Shown: in pieces, positions 35,645 through 45,251 of the stretch
How positions within the stretch are numbered: position 1 is the first letter of the stretch
Layout: every line of letters begins with the position of its first letter
NCBI GenBank assembly: GCA_018432315.1
Contig: JAHDLB010000030.1
Location: forward strand, 169,029-233,028
Direction of reading: 5' to 3'
From: Anaerolineae bacterium
Lineage (GTDB): Bacteria; Chloroflexota; Anaerolineae; Aggregatilineales; Aggregatilineaceae
Length of the DNA: 64,000 nucleotides
The notes under the pieces: generated by a model
What the model saw: the letters and a program-made list of their open reading frames with translations, nothing else
What the model was told of the DNA's origin: nothing
The model's database searches: none
Translations under genes and position numbers: made by a program

Positions 35645-37735
35645 TCACTCCGCCGGCTCGGTCGCTTCGGGGTGGCTGTCGAGCAGGGCCGCCAGCGCCT
35701 CCGCCGTGGTCACCGGCGCGGCGCAGACGAAATTCTCGCAGACGTACGCCGCCGGGCCGCCCTCGCGCAGAGTTCGCGTGCGCAGCAGCGCCGGGACGGT
35801 CTTGGAATCGGCATCCTTGGGCGCGAGCGCCACGACGGCCAGCGGGCGAAACGCCGAACGCACTACGTTCAGCATGGCCGCCATGCGCGCATCCGCCGGA
35901 TCGCCGATCAGCGCGATCTCGACCGGGCGCCGCAGCCACAGGTCCAGGCCGATCAACATCTCGCCGAACGCCATCGGGTACTCGCTCAGCGCGGCGCCCA
36001 ATGACCGGTACAGGCTCAGCGCGGCGTCCTCGTAGCGCGTTTCGCCGGTGTACGCCGTCAGCCGCAGCAGGTCATAGGCGATCATGGCGCTGCCGGACGG
36101 CGTCGCGTTGTCCTGCACGTTGCGCGGGCGCACGAACAATTCCTCGTGATCGTCGCTCGTGTCGAAGAAGCCGCCATCGTCGGCGCTGAAGTGATCGAGC
36201 GCGGCCTCGGCGAAGCCCTGCGCGGCCACGAACCAGCGCGCCTCGAACGTCGCCTGGTACAGCTCCAGCAGCCCGTCGATCACGTTGGCGTAATCCTCCA
36301 GGTACCCGTTGATCTTGCTCACGCCGTCGCGGTGCGTGCGCCACAGCCGGTTGTCGTCCACCGTCATCTCGCGCAGCAGGAACGCGGCGTTGGCCGCCGC
36401 CACCTCGCGGTACTCGTCCCGGTCCAGGGCGCGCGCCGCCTCGGCGAACGCGGCCAGCATCATGCCGTTCCACGCCGCGATGATCTTCTCGTCGCGGTGC
36501 GGGGCCGGGCGCTCTTTGCGCAGGGTGAAGAGCACCGTTCGCGCCGCCGACACATCGTCGCGCATCTGCTCGACCGGCAGGCCGTTGCGCACGGCGACCC
36601 GCTCGATCATGTCCGCCACGTGCAGGATGTTCTTACCCTCGAAGTTCCCCTCCGGCGTCACGCCCCAGTACGCGAGCACGGCGTCGACGTTGCTCACCAC
36701 GCCGTCCAGCGCCGCGCGGATTTCCGGCTCCGTCCAGACGAAGAACTTACCCTCCTCGCCCTCCGTGTCGGCGTCCTGCGTGCTGTAGAACCCGCCCGAC
36801 GGCGCGGTCATCTCGCGCATCACGTAGTCGAGAATGTCCTCGACGACCTCGCGCAGAAACGGGTCGCCGGACACCTGCCACGCGTGGAGATAGACGCGCG
36901 CCAACTGGGCGTTGTCGTACAGCATCTTCTCGAAATGCGGCACCAGCCAGCGCTCATCCACGCTGTAGCGGTGGAACCCGCCGCCAAGCTGGTCGTACAT
37001 GCCGCCCTGCGCCATCTTGCGCAGCGTGAACAGCACGACTTGCAGCGCCTGGTCGCTGCCGGTGGCGCTGTGATAGCGTAGCAGGTATTCCAGGTTGACC
37101 GGATTCGGGAATTTGGGCCGCCCGCGCGACAGCCCGCCGTGAACCGGGTCCACGCGGCGGATCAGGTTTTCAGCCGCCGTATCCAACAGCGCCTCGGACA
37201 GCAGGTCCGGCTCGGCGGCCATCGCCTCGAAGACGTTCCGGCCCAGGTCGGCGGCCAGGTTCTTAGCCGTTTTCTCGACCTCGCCGCGCTTCTTGCGGTA
37301 CGTCTCGACTACGGCTTCCATCACCTGCCGGAAGCTGGGCATCCCATAGCGCGGCTTGGGCGGGTAATACGTCCCGGCGTGGAAGGGGCGCCCGTCCGGC
37401 GTCAGGAACACGGTCATCGGCCAGCCGCCCTGCCCCCGGTTGAAGACCAGGGTCGCCTGCATGTAAATATCGTCGATGTCGGGACGCTCTTCGCGGTCGA
37501 CCTTCACGTTGATGAAATGCTCGTTCATGAATTCGGCGGTCTTGGGGTCTTCGAAGCTCTCGTGAGCCATCACGTGGCACCAGTGACAGGCGGAATAGCC
37601 GATGCTCAACAAGATGGGCTTATCCTGCTCGACGGCAGCTTCCAGCGCCTCCGGCCCCCACGGGTACCAGTCCACCGGGTTATCGGCATGTTGGAGCAAA
37701 TAGGGGCTGGTCTCGTGCTGCAAACGTTTGGGCAT
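35645..37735 (-). CDS. YyaL/SSP411-type thioredoxin-domain protein (DUF255)
   Basis: 696 aa, normal for the family. The N-terminal thioredoxin-like domain begins [20 protein letters not shown] and has C50-H-W-C53 in SACHWCHVM. It is followed by the six-hairpin-like alpha/alpha barrel domain (for example [20 protein letters not shown] and [14 protein letters not shown]). Family members resemble cellobiose-2-epimerase-like folds and their reaction is not settled. Cytoplasmic. ATG start with AGGATAGG upstream. Same strand as OsmC but separated by a terminator, so it is probably its own unit. Confidence 0.9.
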   Translation of the reverse strand: MPKRLQHETSPYLLQHADNPVDWYPWGPEALEAAVEQDKPILLSIGYSACHWCHVMAHESFEDPKTAEFMNEHFINVKVDREERPDIDDIYMQATLVFNRGQGGWPMTVFLTPDGRPFHAGTYYPPKPRYGMPSFRQVMEAVVETYRKKRGEVEKTAKNLAADLGRNVFEAMAAEPDLLSEALLDTAAENLIRRVDPVHGGLSRGRPKFPNPVNLEYLLRYHSATGSDQALQVVLFTLRKMAQGGMYDQLGGGFHRYSVDERWLVPHFEKMLYDNAQLARVYLHAWQVSGDPFLREVVEDILDYVMREMTAPSGGFYSTQDADTEGEEGKFFVWTEPEIRAALDGVVSNVDAVLAYWGVTPEGNFEGKNILHVADMIERVAVRNGLPVEQMRDDVSAARTVLFTLRKERPAPHRDEKIIAAWNGMMLAAFAEAARALDRDEYREVAAANAAFLLREMTVDDNRLWRTHRDGVSKINGYLEDYANVIDGLLELYQATFEARWFVAAQGFAEAALDHFSADDGGFFDTSDDHEELFVRPRNVQDNATPSGSAMIAYDLLRLTAYTGETRYEDAALSLYRSLGAALSEYPMAFGEMLIGLDLWLRRPVEIALIGDPADARMAAMLNVVRSAFRPLAVVALAPKDADSKTVPALLRTRTLREGGPAAYVCENFVCAAPVTTAEALAALLDSHPEATEPAE

Positions 37736-37809
37736 ACGCCTATCCTTTCCTCTGGCTCGTTCCCTTCATGCCAAATTATAGGGGACTTCACCCGTCCGCC
37801 CCACACACC

Positions 37810-37839
37810 AAAACGCCGGGCGCGTTGGTGCACCCGGCG
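37810..37839 (-). terminator. Intrinsic terminator after OsmC gene
   Basis: On the minus strand: stem CGCCGGG/CCCGGCG extended by three further pairs to about 10 bp, 6-nt loop, followed by TTTT. It separates OsmC from the YyaL-like gene. Confidence 0.8.
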
Positions 37840-37868
37840 CATTGAAGCCTGCCAGAAGCGGGCGCGGG

Positions 37869-38297
37869 CTAGCCAAGCAGCTCCGCGTCGAGCGTGATCT
37901 CCGCCCCGGTGAGTAGTTGCGAGATCGGGCAGGTCGCTTTGGCCGTTTCAGCATGCTCCAGGAAGGTCGCCGCGTCCAGTCCGGGGACCGTCCCCTGGGT
38001 CTGGAGATGAATTCGCGTCACCTTGAAGCCATCCCCGACCTTTTCCAGGTGAACCGCCGCGGTGGTGTGAATCCGCTGGGGGGTGAACCCGGCACGCACC
38101 AGCACCCCGCTGAGGGCCATCGAGAAGCAGCCCGCGTGGGCCGCCCCGATCAATTCTTCCGGATTGGTGCCCTCGCCCTCTTCGAAACGAGAGGGGAACG
38201 TATACGGGCCGTCGAACAGGCCGCTGCCCACCTTCATTGTCCCACTGCCCTCGCGCAACGAGCCATTCCAACTCGCTTCTGCATGACGTACTGCCAT
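37869..38297 (-). CDS. OsmC/Ohr-family peroxiredoxin
   Basis: 142 aa. The two conserved redox cysteines are C57 (AAHAGCFSM) and C123 (ATCPIS), with Arg and Glu partners in PSRFEE and NPEELIG. The family reduces organic hydroperoxides in the cytoplasm. SWNGSLREGSGT resembles OsmC more than Ohr. ATG with AGGAGG upstream. Monocistronic, ended by a hairpin terminator. Specific peroxide not inferable. Confidence 0.92.
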   Translation of the reverse strand: MAVRHAEASWNGSLREGSGTMKVGSGLFDGPYTFPSRFEEGEGTNPEELIGAAHAGCFSMALSGVLVRAGFTPQRIHTTAAVHLEKVGDGFKVTRIHLQTQGTVPGLDAATFLEHAETAKATCPISQLLTGAEITLDAELLG

Positions 38298-38374
38298 CGT
38301 TTTCCTCCTGAATGGTAAGATGGTGTAGTCACGATCTTAGCAAAGCGAACGCCCACCCGGCACACACATAAAGT

Positions 38375-38404
38375 AAGCGCCGAGCCACCCCCTGCTCGGC
38401 GCTT
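38375..38404. other. Perfect 11-bp inverted repeat
   Basis: AAGCGCCGAGC and its complement GCTCGGCGCTT, separated by 8 nt. There is no gene ending nearby on the correct strand and no T-run, so its role (RNA hairpin or protein site) is unclear. Confidence 0.7.
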
Positions 38405-38670
38405 GCGGGATTAACCGCGATGTGTGAAGGTTTCTACCGAACGATCTTCCACCTACCCACTCGACCGCTAGAGACTAGCGACCCCACAGACTACCACACA
38501 TCACGTCCCACTATTATTCGATTGGAACCCCATCTTGAACGATGGCTTATTCACAGAATAAAGAGGCGAAATTTAACCGTCCTCAAAATACCATTAAAAT
38601 CCCATAAAAATTGTGATGATCGCCGCCGCACGGCGCGCTGCTGTCCTGCCCGAAAAACCCGACAAAACCC

Positions 38671-38699
38671 TTGTCAAGCCTGCGCCGCTGTGATACAAT
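38671..38699 (+). promoter_or_regulatory. Promoter of tRNA-Gln
   Basis: TTGTCA, 17-nt spacer, TACAAT with an extended TGA directly before the -10. Initiation is expected about 5 nt before the tRNA. Confidence 0.85.
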
Positions 38700-38711
38700 G
38701 CGCTCCGTCGA

Positions 38712-38783
38712 TGGGGGATAGTTTAATCGGCAGAACAGTGGACTCTGGATCCATCAGTCCTGGTTCAAATCCAGGTCCCCCAG
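38712..38783 (+). tRNA. tRNA-Gln (anticodon CTG)
   Basis: 72-nt cloverleaf. The acceptor TGGGGGA pairs with TCCCCCA; discriminator G. The anticodon stem GTGGA/TCCAT has loop CTCTGGA, giving CTG (reads CAG). T-arm: CCTGG/CCAGG with loop TTCAAAT. CCA is not encoded. Its presumed synthetase gene (glnS) is in this window at 51992. Confidence 0.97.
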
Positions 38784-38791
38784 CCTAACAG

Positions 38792-38823
38792 AAAACCCGC
38801 CCTGCACATCAGGACGGGTTTTT
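38792..38823. terminator. Bidirectional intrinsic terminator
   Basis: Twelve-base arms (AAACCCGCCCTG and CAGGACGGGTTT, one mismatch) around a 5-nt loop, with a T-run on each side. It ends tRNA-Gln on the plus strand and the aldehyde dehydrogenase gene on the minus strand. Confidence 0.9.
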
Positions 38824-38861
38824 CGATCTCAGCACTGCCGCGCGGGCGCGGCGGGTGCGGT

Positions 38862-40364
38862 CTATTTTTCGTCGACGATCTGCGCCTTCTGGAGCCGGTT
38901 GCTGTAGTCCACGAACACCGTCTTGATCTCGGTGAACTCGTCGATGGCCACCGTGCCCGCCTCGCGCCCGCCGTTGCCGGTGTGCTTGGTGCCGCCAAAC
39001 GGCAGGTGCACCTCGGCGCCAATCGTCGGCGCGTTGATGTACGTGATGCCGGTTTCGAGTTCCTCGACGGCGCGGAACGCGAGATTCACATCGCGCGTGT
39101 AGATCGAAGACGACAGGCCGTACTCGACGTCGTTGGCGATCCGTACCGCCTCGTCGAAGTCCTTGACCTTGATCACGCTCAGCACCGGGCCGAAGATCTC
39201 CTCCGTGCTGATCCGCGTGCCGTGTTCCGTCTCGAAGATAGTCGGCTTGATGAAGAAGCCCCGCTCGTATTCGCCGCCGGTCAGGCGTTCGCCGCCGGTC
39301 ACCAGCCGGGCTTCCTGCTTGCCGATCTCGATGTAGCTCATGATCGACTCGCCCGAAGCCTGGTCCACCACCGGCCCGACATCGACCTTGGGATCGAGCG
39401 GGTCGCCGATCCGCAGCGCCTCGACGCGCTTGACCAGCATATCCAGGAATTCGTCGTACACGCCCTCCTGGATGATCAGGCGGCTGGTGGCGGTGCAGCG
39501 CTGGCCCGCCGTGCCGAACGCCCCAAACAGCACGCCGTCCAGGGCCAGCTCCAGGTTGGCGTCGTCCAGCACGATCTGCGGATTCTTCCCGCCCAGCTCC
39601 AGCTCGACGGATTTCAGCTCTTTGGCCGCCGCCGCGTAGATCTCCTTGCCCGCGGGCACGCCGCCCGTGAACGAGATCGCCTTCACGCGCGGGTTGGTGA
39701 CGATCTCCATGCCGACCGTCCCGCCGCCGCCGGTCACCACGTTCAGCACGCCCGCCGGCAGCCCGGCCTCCTCGAAGATCTCGGCCAGGGTCGCCACGCA
39801 CAGCGGCGTGAGCGACGCCGGTTTGAACACGATGGTGTTACCCGTGATCAACGCCGCGCCGATCTTCCAGATGGGGATCGCCATCGGGAAGTTCCACGGC
39901 GTGATGCAGCCCACCACGCCGATTGGCTGGCGGACCGTCATACAGAACTTGTTGGGCAGCTCGGAGGGCGTCGTCTCGCCCAACATGCGGCGGCCTTCGC
40001 CGGCGATGTACTCCAGAAAGTCGATCGCCTCCTGGACGTCGCCCTTGCCCTCGGCGATCACCTTGCCCATTTCGCTCGAAACCAGCTCGCCCAGCGCCTG
40101 CTTGCGATCGCGCATGATCTGGGCCGCGCGCAGCAGAATCTCGCCACGCCTGGGCGGCGGGGTCTTCTTCCACGCCGGGAAGGCCGCCTCGGCGGCGTCG
40201 ATGGCGCGCAGCACGTCGTTCTTCGTGCCTTTCGGGAACTTCGCCAGCGGTTCCCCCGTGGTCGGACTTTTGGTCTCGAACCAATGGCCGCTCTCCGACG
40301 GCACCCATTGGCCGTTGATGTAATGCCCGTACTCTTTCACACCAACCAGTTCTTCTACTGCCAC
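38862..40364 (-). CDS. NAD(P)-dependent aldehyde dehydrogenase
   Basis: 500 aa from a GTG preceded by GAGGAG; the open frame runs a further 50 codons upstream without a ribosome site. The family's NAD-binding motif is TPWNFPMAIP. Catalytic Glu in LELGGKNPQ, catalytic Cys in GQRCTAT (C290). A cofactor-binding stretch EIFGPVLSVIKV follows. It oxidises an aldehyde to a carboxylate in the cytoplasm. Resembles succinate-semialdehyde or alpha-ketoglutarate-semialdehyde dehydrogenases, but I cannot fix the substrate. Followed by the bidirectional terminator; upstream lies the SDR gene on the same strand, with a 168-nt gap. Confidence 0.93.
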   Translation of the reverse strand: MAVEELVGVKEYGHYINGQWVPSESGHWFETKSPTTGEPLAKFPKGTKNDVLRAIDAAEAAFPAWKKTPPPRRGEILLRAAQIMRDRKQALGELVSSEMGKVIAEGKGDVQEAIDFLEYIAGEGRRMLGETTPSELPNKFCMTVRQPIGVVGCITPWNFPMAIPIWKIGAALITGNTIVFKPASLTPLCVATLAEIFEEAGLPAGVLNVVTGGGGTVGMEIVTNPRVKAISFTGGVPAGKEIYAAAAKELKSVELELGGKNPQIVLDDANLELALDGVLFGAFGTAGQRCTATSRLIIQEGVYDEFLDMLVKRVEALRIGDPLDPKVDVGPVVDQASGESIMSYIEIGKQEARLVTGGERLTGGEYERGFFIKPTIFETEHGTRISTEEIFGPVLSVIKVKDFDEAVRIANDVEYGLSSSIYTRDVNLAFRAVEELETGITYINAPTIGAEVHLPFGGTKHTGNGGREAGTVAIDEFTEIKTVFVDYSNRLQKAQIVDEK

Positions 40365-40532
40365 AGTTTTTCTCCTCGTGAAAACCAACTTGCTCGGTGG
40401 AGCCTTCACCGGGAAGGCTGTGACCAGACGCCGGAGTTCGATGAGGAAATAACAGTGCCGCGTCCGATCGTGCGATTTAATTAGAATTTTAGCTGACTTA
40501 TTGTGGAAAAACAAGGATTTTCGCGTGGAGCA

Positions 40533-41411
40533 TCAGCCGATGCCGGTCATCGCCGCGCTGATCGCCCACAGCCGCCGCTGGGCCGCCACGTCGTACGACG
40601 CGTCCGACGAGCGGACCGCCGCCTTGTCCTCGAAGTACTGCCCGGTCACGCCCGCGACTTCCGGCGACGTCGCCAGGTAGAGGCTCGTCTGGGCGCCCTC
40701 GCGGGGCGTGATCATCTGGTGACCCAGCGCCAGCCGGACGGCAGGCCGCGCCGCGCGCCGCAGCAGCGAGCGTAGCCCCTCGTCCTTCGCGCCGAAGTCC
40801 GTCGCCACCACGCCCGGATGGAGCGCGTTGGCCGTGACGCCGGTGCCCTCCAACCGCCGGGCCAGCTCGTAGGTGAACATGACGTTCGCCAGCTTGGACT
40901 GCCGGTAGGCGCGCATCCCGTCGTACCCGCGCCGCATGTCGAGATCGTCGAAATCGAGCGTCGCGCCGTGGTGCGCGTTGGATGCGACGTTCACGATGCG
41001 CGCCGGGGCAGACGCGGTCAGCACGTCGAGCAGCGACAGCGTGAGCAGGAAATAGCCCAGGTGATTCAGCGCGAAGGTCAGCTCGATCCCGTCGGCGCTC
41101 CCGCGGCGGGTTCGGAACTGCGCCCCGGCGTTGTTCACCAGCACGTCGAGCCGGTCGTATTGGCGGGCGACGTCCTCGGCCAGCCGCCGGACCTCCGCCT
41201 GGGAGGACAGGTCCGCGACCAGGTAACCCACCTCCGCCGCCGGATAGCTGCGCCGGAGCGCGGCAGCGGTCCCTTCGCAGCGGCGGCGGTCCCGCCCGGC
41301 GACGATCACCGTCGCGCCCTGGGCGGCCAGGCCGCGCGCCGTTTCCCTGCCGATGCCGCTGGTTGCGCCTGTGACGAGGCACACCTTCCCGGCCATGGCC
41401 CCTGCATTCAT
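40533..41411 (-). CDS. Short-chain dehydrogenase/reductase
   Basis: 292 aa, classical SDR. NAD(P) loop TGATSGIG (14-21), AGRDRRR (suggesting NADPH preference), NNAG (93-96), catalytic S144 with Y169-x3-K173. It resembles retinol-dehydrogenase-like SDRs by the long C-terminus. Alternative start ATG at 41396. Same strand as and 84 nt after the aldo/keto reductase gene, so likely cotranscribed; substrate unknown. Confidence 0.93.
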   Translation of the reverse strand: MNAGAMAGKVCLVTGATSGIGRETARGLAAQGATVIVAGRDRRRCEGTAAALRRSYPAAEVGYLVADLSSQAEVRRLAEDVARQYDRLDVLVNNAGAQFRTRRGSADGIELTFALNHLGYFLLTLSLLDVLTASAPARIVNVASNAHHGATLDFDDLDMRRGYDGMRAYRQSKLANVMFTYELARRLEGTGVTANALHPGVVATDFGAKDEGLRSLLRRAARPAVRLALGHQMITPREGAQTSLYLATSPEVAGVTGQYFEDKAAVRSSDASYDVAAQRRLWAISAAMTGIG

Positions 41412-41495
41412 CCCGCGATCCTCGTGCTCGCCTGTGAGAAATAACCACCCGCCGCCGGGCGCGCACTGGCCCGGCAGCGGACCCCACCAGCCGCC

Positions 41496-42476
41496 CTACT
41501 GGTGCCCCAGCACCCGGTGCGGTTGGTACGGCTCTTCGAGATAGGCCATATCCTCGCCGGTCAGCGCGATGTCCAGCGCGGCGACCGCCTGCTCCAGGTG
41601 CGGCATTTTGCTGGCGCCGACAATCGGGCTGGTGACGCCGGGCCTGTGCAGCAGCCACGCCAGCGCGATCTGCGCGTTCGTCACGCCGTACCGCTCGGCC
41701 AGCGTGCTCACGCGGTCCACCACGGCGAAATCGGCGTCGGTGTAGTACATGTGGTGCGCGAATTCGTCCGACTGGCTGCGCGTCGTGTCGCCGCCCTTGT
41801 CGCGCGAGCGGTTGCCCGCCAGGAAGCCCCGCGCCAGCGGGCTCCACGGGATCACGCCGATGCCCTGGTCCTGGCACAGCGGGATCATCTCGCGCTCCTC
41901 CTCGCGGTAGACGAGGTTGTAGTGGTTCTGCATCGAGACGAAGCGCGTCCAGCCGTGCAGGTCGGCCACGTACAGCGCCTGAGCGAACTGCCACGCGTAC
42001 ATGCTCGACGCGCCGATGTACCGCGCCTTGCCCGCCTTCACCACGTCGTTGAGCGCGTCCATCGTTTCCTCGATCGGCGTGTTATAGTCCCAGCGGTGAA
42101 TCTGGTACAGGTCGACGTAGTCCATGCCCAGCCGGCGCAGCGAAGCGTCGATCCCGTCCATGATGTGCTTGCGCGACAGCCCGCGCGCGTTGGGATCGTC
42201 GCTCATCGGGTTGTAGACCTTCGTCGCCACGATCACCTCGTCGCGCCGGGCGAAATCGCGCAGCGCCCGCCCGGTGACCTCTTCGCTCACGCCGAGCGAG
42301 TACATATCGGCGGTGTCGAAGAAGTTGATGCCCAGCTCCAGCGCCCGCTTGATGAACGGGCGGCTGGCTTCCTCGTCCAGCACCCAATCGCGCCATTTGG
42401 GCGTGCCGTAGGTCATCATGCCCAGGCAGATGCGCGACACTTTCATTCCGGTCTTGCCTAAACGCACGTACTCCAT
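41496..42476 (-). CDS. Aldo/keto reductase
   Basis: 326 aa TIM-barrel oxidoreductase. Catalytic tetrad D54, Y59 (FFDTADMYS), K86 (VATKVY), H127 (YQIHRWD). A C-terminal cofactor block ITSPIVGASK-like segment (VTSPIVGASK) is present. It reduces aldehydes/ketones with NADPH; it resembles the YajO/IolS-type group. ATG with AGGGAGATC immediately upstream. Lies 25 nt after the nitroreductase gene. Confidence 0.95.
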   Translation of the reverse strand: MEYVRLGKTGMKVSRICLGMMTYGTPKWRDWVLDEEASRPFIKRALELGINFFDTADMYSLGVSEEVTGRALRDFARRDEVIVATKVYNPMSDDPNARGLSRKHIMDGIDASLRRLGMDYVDLYQIHRWDYNTPIEETMDALNDVVKAGKARYIGASSMYAWQFAQALYVADLHGWTRFVSMQNHYNLVYREEEREMIPLCQDQGIGVIPWSPLARGFLAGNRSRDKGGDTTRSQSDEFAHHMYYTDADFAVVDRVSTLAERYGVTNAQIALAWLLHRPGVTSPIVGASKMPHLEQAVAALDIALTGEDMAYLEEPYQPHRVLGHQ

Positions 42477-42501
42477 GATCTCTCCCTCTCAATCACGAAT
42501 T

Positions 42502-43071
42502 TCAGTCGAGAATGATGTCATCCAGGGCGCGCTTGGGAACGTGATGCACGCCGTCCTCATCGCGCCAGTAGCGGATCGAGCCGTCCGGCCTCACCGGCTC
42601 GATCACGACCGTTTCGGCAGGTTTGCCGAGCGCGATCGCCAGCAGGATGTCGAGCTGCTCTGGGATGTCGAGCGCCCGGCGCAGCCGCTCGCGCTGGATC
42701 GAGCCGATGATGCAGCCGCCCAGCCCGCGCTCCGCCGCGCCGAGCAGGATGCTCTGGGCTGCGATGCCGTGATCGCAGTCAATGCGCGGCGCGATGGCCC
42801 GGTCGCCCAGGATGATGATGTACGCGGCAGGGCGCTCGTTCTCGTCCGGCCCCGGCCAGCCGGCCAGGTATCCCGCCCAGCCGAGACACTCGAAGATCGC
42901 CGCGTTCCGCTCCGGCTCCGCGGACAGCACGTAGCGCAGCGGCTGCAAGTTCGACGCCGACGCCGACAGCCGCGCCAGGTCGACCAGCTCGCGCAGGGTC
43001 GCCCGCTCGACGGTCACCGCCGGGTCGAACCGGCGAATGCTGCGGTTCTTCAACACCAGATCTTTGAGCAC
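42502..43071 (-). CDS. Nitroreductase family FMN enzyme
   Basis: 189 aa from a GTG with AGGAGGGAG upstream; a longer open frame upstream is a shadow in the neighbouring gene. Typical start KNRSIRRFDP (FMN-phosphate Arg cluster), ASASNLQPLRYV, and GLGGCIIGSI, the C-terminal FMN/NAD region. Reduces nitro or quinone compounds with NAD(P)H as a homodimer in the cytoplasm. 25 nt before the aldo/keto reductase and 35 nt after the glycosidase-like gene. Confidence 0.93.
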   Translation of the reverse strand: MLKDLVLKNRSIRRFDPAVTVERATLRELVDLARLSASASNLQPLRYVLSAEPERNAAIFECLGWAGYLAGWPGPDENERPAAYIIILGDRAIAPRIDCDHGIAAQSILLGAAERGLGGCIIGSIQRERLRRALDIPEQLDILLAIALGKPAETVVIEPVRPDGSIRYWRDEDGVHHVPKRALDDIILD

Positions 43072-43106
43072 GAATCTCCCTCCTCTCAGGTGCGCACCGG
43101 GTCGGA

Positions 43107-45221
43107 TCACCCCGCCCCCTGCACGGTCACGCCGGTTTCCGTCGCCAGCAGGGTGACCGGCCGACCGTGAACCAGCACGTTCTGCGCGACACACGCCCCC
43201 CAGGGCGGCACGCGCGGCGCGATCGTGCCGTCCAGCGCCGGGCGCAGCCCCAGCCCGCCGGATAGCATCGCGCTGGCTGCCATGCCGCTCCAGCCCTGCA
43301 GAAACGCGCCGGGCGGGTGCGCGGGCGAGTGGTACTCGACCGGGGTCAGCCAGCCGCGCTCCAGGTGCACGCTCCACCACCGCGTGAGCGCGTAACGCCA
43401 GTCCGGATCGCCGCGCTCCATCAGCAGGTGAGCGTAGATCGCGCTCAGGAAGGGCCACTCCGCGCCGTTGTGATAGTTGAGCGCCTGGGCCGACTTGCCG
43501 AACAGGTCCGCCCGCAGGCTGTACGGCGGCCAGCAGCACATCACGCCCCAATCGCCGTGCGGCTGCTCGGCATTGTGCCGCGTCTGGAGCATCGTCCGCG
43601 CCGCGGCCAGCATGCTCGCCGCGCCATCCGGCGACACGGCGCCGAACCGGATCGCCAGCAGCGTGTCGAGCGCGAGGTGATCCTCGACGAAGCCCGCCCC
43701 GCTTGCCCCGTCGCCCCGGCGATAGTCCACGAGATAGCCTTTCGCGTCGTCCCAGCCGTGAATGTGCAGCAGGTCGCGGATGTGCCGCGCGTCCACCTGG
43801 TAGGAGGACGCCGTCGCCGCGTCGCCCACGTGCCGGGCCACGTCCGCCGCGGCTCCCAGCGCCCCGGCCAGCAGCGCCAGGTCATAGCTCACCCACTCGC
43901 TGCGCAGGACGTTGTCGGCCCAGTCGTTCGGCGCGCGATCCTTCGCCGGTTGGGCCAGCAGGCGGTTCAGGCAGCTCTGGGCGCAGTCCCACAGCGTGCG
44001 CCCGTCGTCCAGGCGCTCGCCCAGCAGCGCCGCGTCGCCGGTCCAGGCCACGTATTCGCACAGCAGCAGCACGAAATAGGCGGGCGAGTCCTGGTGATCG
44101 GGCAGCCAGTCCGACGCGCCTTCCTCCGCCTGGTCCTCGAACGGCAGCACGGCGGGATCGATCACCCCGCTCGGGCAGACGCCGTCCGGGTGTACGCCCG
44201 TCGCCAGCGTCAGCAGGTGCGCCCGCACCCACTCGGGGCGGTAGGGCAGGATCGGCAGCGCCGTCCAATAACTATCGCGGAAGTAAATGCGCGGCGGATA
44301 GGCGTAGCCCGGCCCGGCCCACAGCCCGGCGAAGCCGCTCGGCAGCTCCTTGTACATCGCCAGGGCCACGTTCAAACTCGCCGCGTACAGGCTGCGCAGC
44401 AGCGGATCGTCACACTCGAACGACGCCGAGAGCCACGCCGCGAACGCGTCCGCATCGGCGGCGATGTCGCGGTATGCGTCCGGCGCCAGCCCGTCCCCGG
44501 CGCCGACCAGCAGCGGCAGCGTGTAGGTTTCGCCCGGCGCCACCACCGCGCGAAAGTTGAGCGCCAGCCCCGTCTCGGCGGGCTGCCATTCGGCGGGGGC
44601 GTCGCCCATCACCAGCGCCGCCGTCACATCCCCCCGCACGCGGAAACCGTCGCGCCGGGCATCGATCTCCAGCGAGCGTCTTCGCGCCGCCGGTTTCAGC
44701 CGTTTCTGCGCCTCGCCGAGCGGGTTCATCACCGCCCAGCGGCGCGGCCCCAACGCCCGGCGCGACACCGGGTTATCGCGCAGAAAGCGGTACACGCGCG
44801 CGTTCAGCGACGACGATCCCACCTGCACGGCGGGCAGGCGCAGGTCGAACGTGACCTCCAGGCTCAGCGTGAACACGCGCGCGGTCTGCCCGGTGTTGGT
44901 CACCTCCCACACCTGGGCCAGCGCGGGAGTCCCCGCGTCGCACACGGTCCGCTGGTCGATCGTCGCGTCGAGCGCCTCCCCGGCCAGCCGCCAGGACCGG
45001 CCCATCGCTTCGGCCTCGCGCCACGTCACGCGCACGCCGTCCACGCGCGCCGCCGCCTGCCATCCGTCGAGGATCGCGATCCCCTCCGGCAGCCGGAACG
45101 ACCGGATGTTGCCCTCGCCGTCGAGCGTGGCGAACAACCGGCGGTTGCCCATATCGTAACGCGAATCAGGGGTGGGCGAGCGGACCAGCAGCGCGCCCTC
45201 GGCAGTGGGAGTGACAGACAT
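43107..45221 (-). CDS. Six-hairpin glycosidase-like protein (glycogen-debranching-like)
   Basis: 704 aa. The N-terminal beta-sandwich domain (to about residue 255) contains a conserved Asp/Glu-rich core. From about 270 an (alpha/alpha)6 barrel opens with ECDDPLLRSLYAASLNVA and PRIYFRDSYWTALPIL, which matches the R-D-S-Y/F-W-x motif of glycogen-debranching/GH63/GH15-type barrels; DWGVMCCWPPYS and HNGAEWPFLSAIY follow. Likely a cytoplasmic glucan or oligosaccharide hydrolase; no signal peptide. Family number not assignable without a search. ATG start, 30 nt after the DCC gene stop. Confidence 0.8.
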   Translation of the reverse strand: MSVTPTAEGALLVRSPTPDSRYDMGNRRLFATLDGEGNIRSFRLPEGIAILDGWQAAARVDGVRVTWREAEAMGRSWRLAGEALDATIDQRTVCDAGTPALAQVWEVTNTGQTARVFTLSLEVTFDLRLPAVQVGSSSLNARVYRFLRDNPVSRRALGPRRWAVMNPLGEAQKRLKPAARRRSLEIDARRDGFRVRGDVTAALVMGDAPAEWQPAETGLALNFRAVVAPGETYTLPLLVGAGDGLAPDAYRDIAADADAFAAWLSASFECDDPLLRSLYAASLNVALAMYKELPSGFAGLWAGPGYAYPPRIYFRDSYWTALPILPYRPEWVRAHLLTLATGVHPDGVCPSGVIDPAVLPFEDQAEEGASDWLPDHQDSPAYFVLLLCEYVAWTGDAALLGERLDDGRTLWDCAQSCLNRLLAQPAKDRAPNDWADNVLRSEWVSYDLALLAGALGAAADVARHVGDAATASSYQVDARHIRDLLHIHGWDDAKGYLVDYRRGDGASGAGFVEDHLALDTLLAIRFGAVSPDGAASMLAAARTMLQTRHNAEQPHGDWGVMCCWPPYSLRADLFGKSAQALNYHNGAEWPFLSAIYAHLLMERGDPDWRYALTRWWSVHLERGWLTPVEYHSPAHPPGAFLQGWSGMAASAMLSGGLGLRPALDGTIAPRVPPWGACVAQNVLVHGRPVTLLATETGVTVQGAG

Positions 45222-45251
45222 GGCAGACTCGCAGATGTGTCAGAACAGGCG

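Larger units (their letters stand above)
38298..38711. other. Intergenic region before tRNA-Gln, lower GC
   Basis: 414 nt. It contains a strong hairpin at 38375-38404, an AT-rich segment about 38480-38610, and the tRNA-Gln promoter. An open frame from 38420 runs into the tRNA and shows no recognisable protein features, so I do not call it a gene. Confidence 0.6.

Noticed and set aside
38420..38788. 122-codon open frame before and across tRNA-Gln
   Set aside because: Overlaps the tRNA and its promoter, no family features; more likely noncoding.
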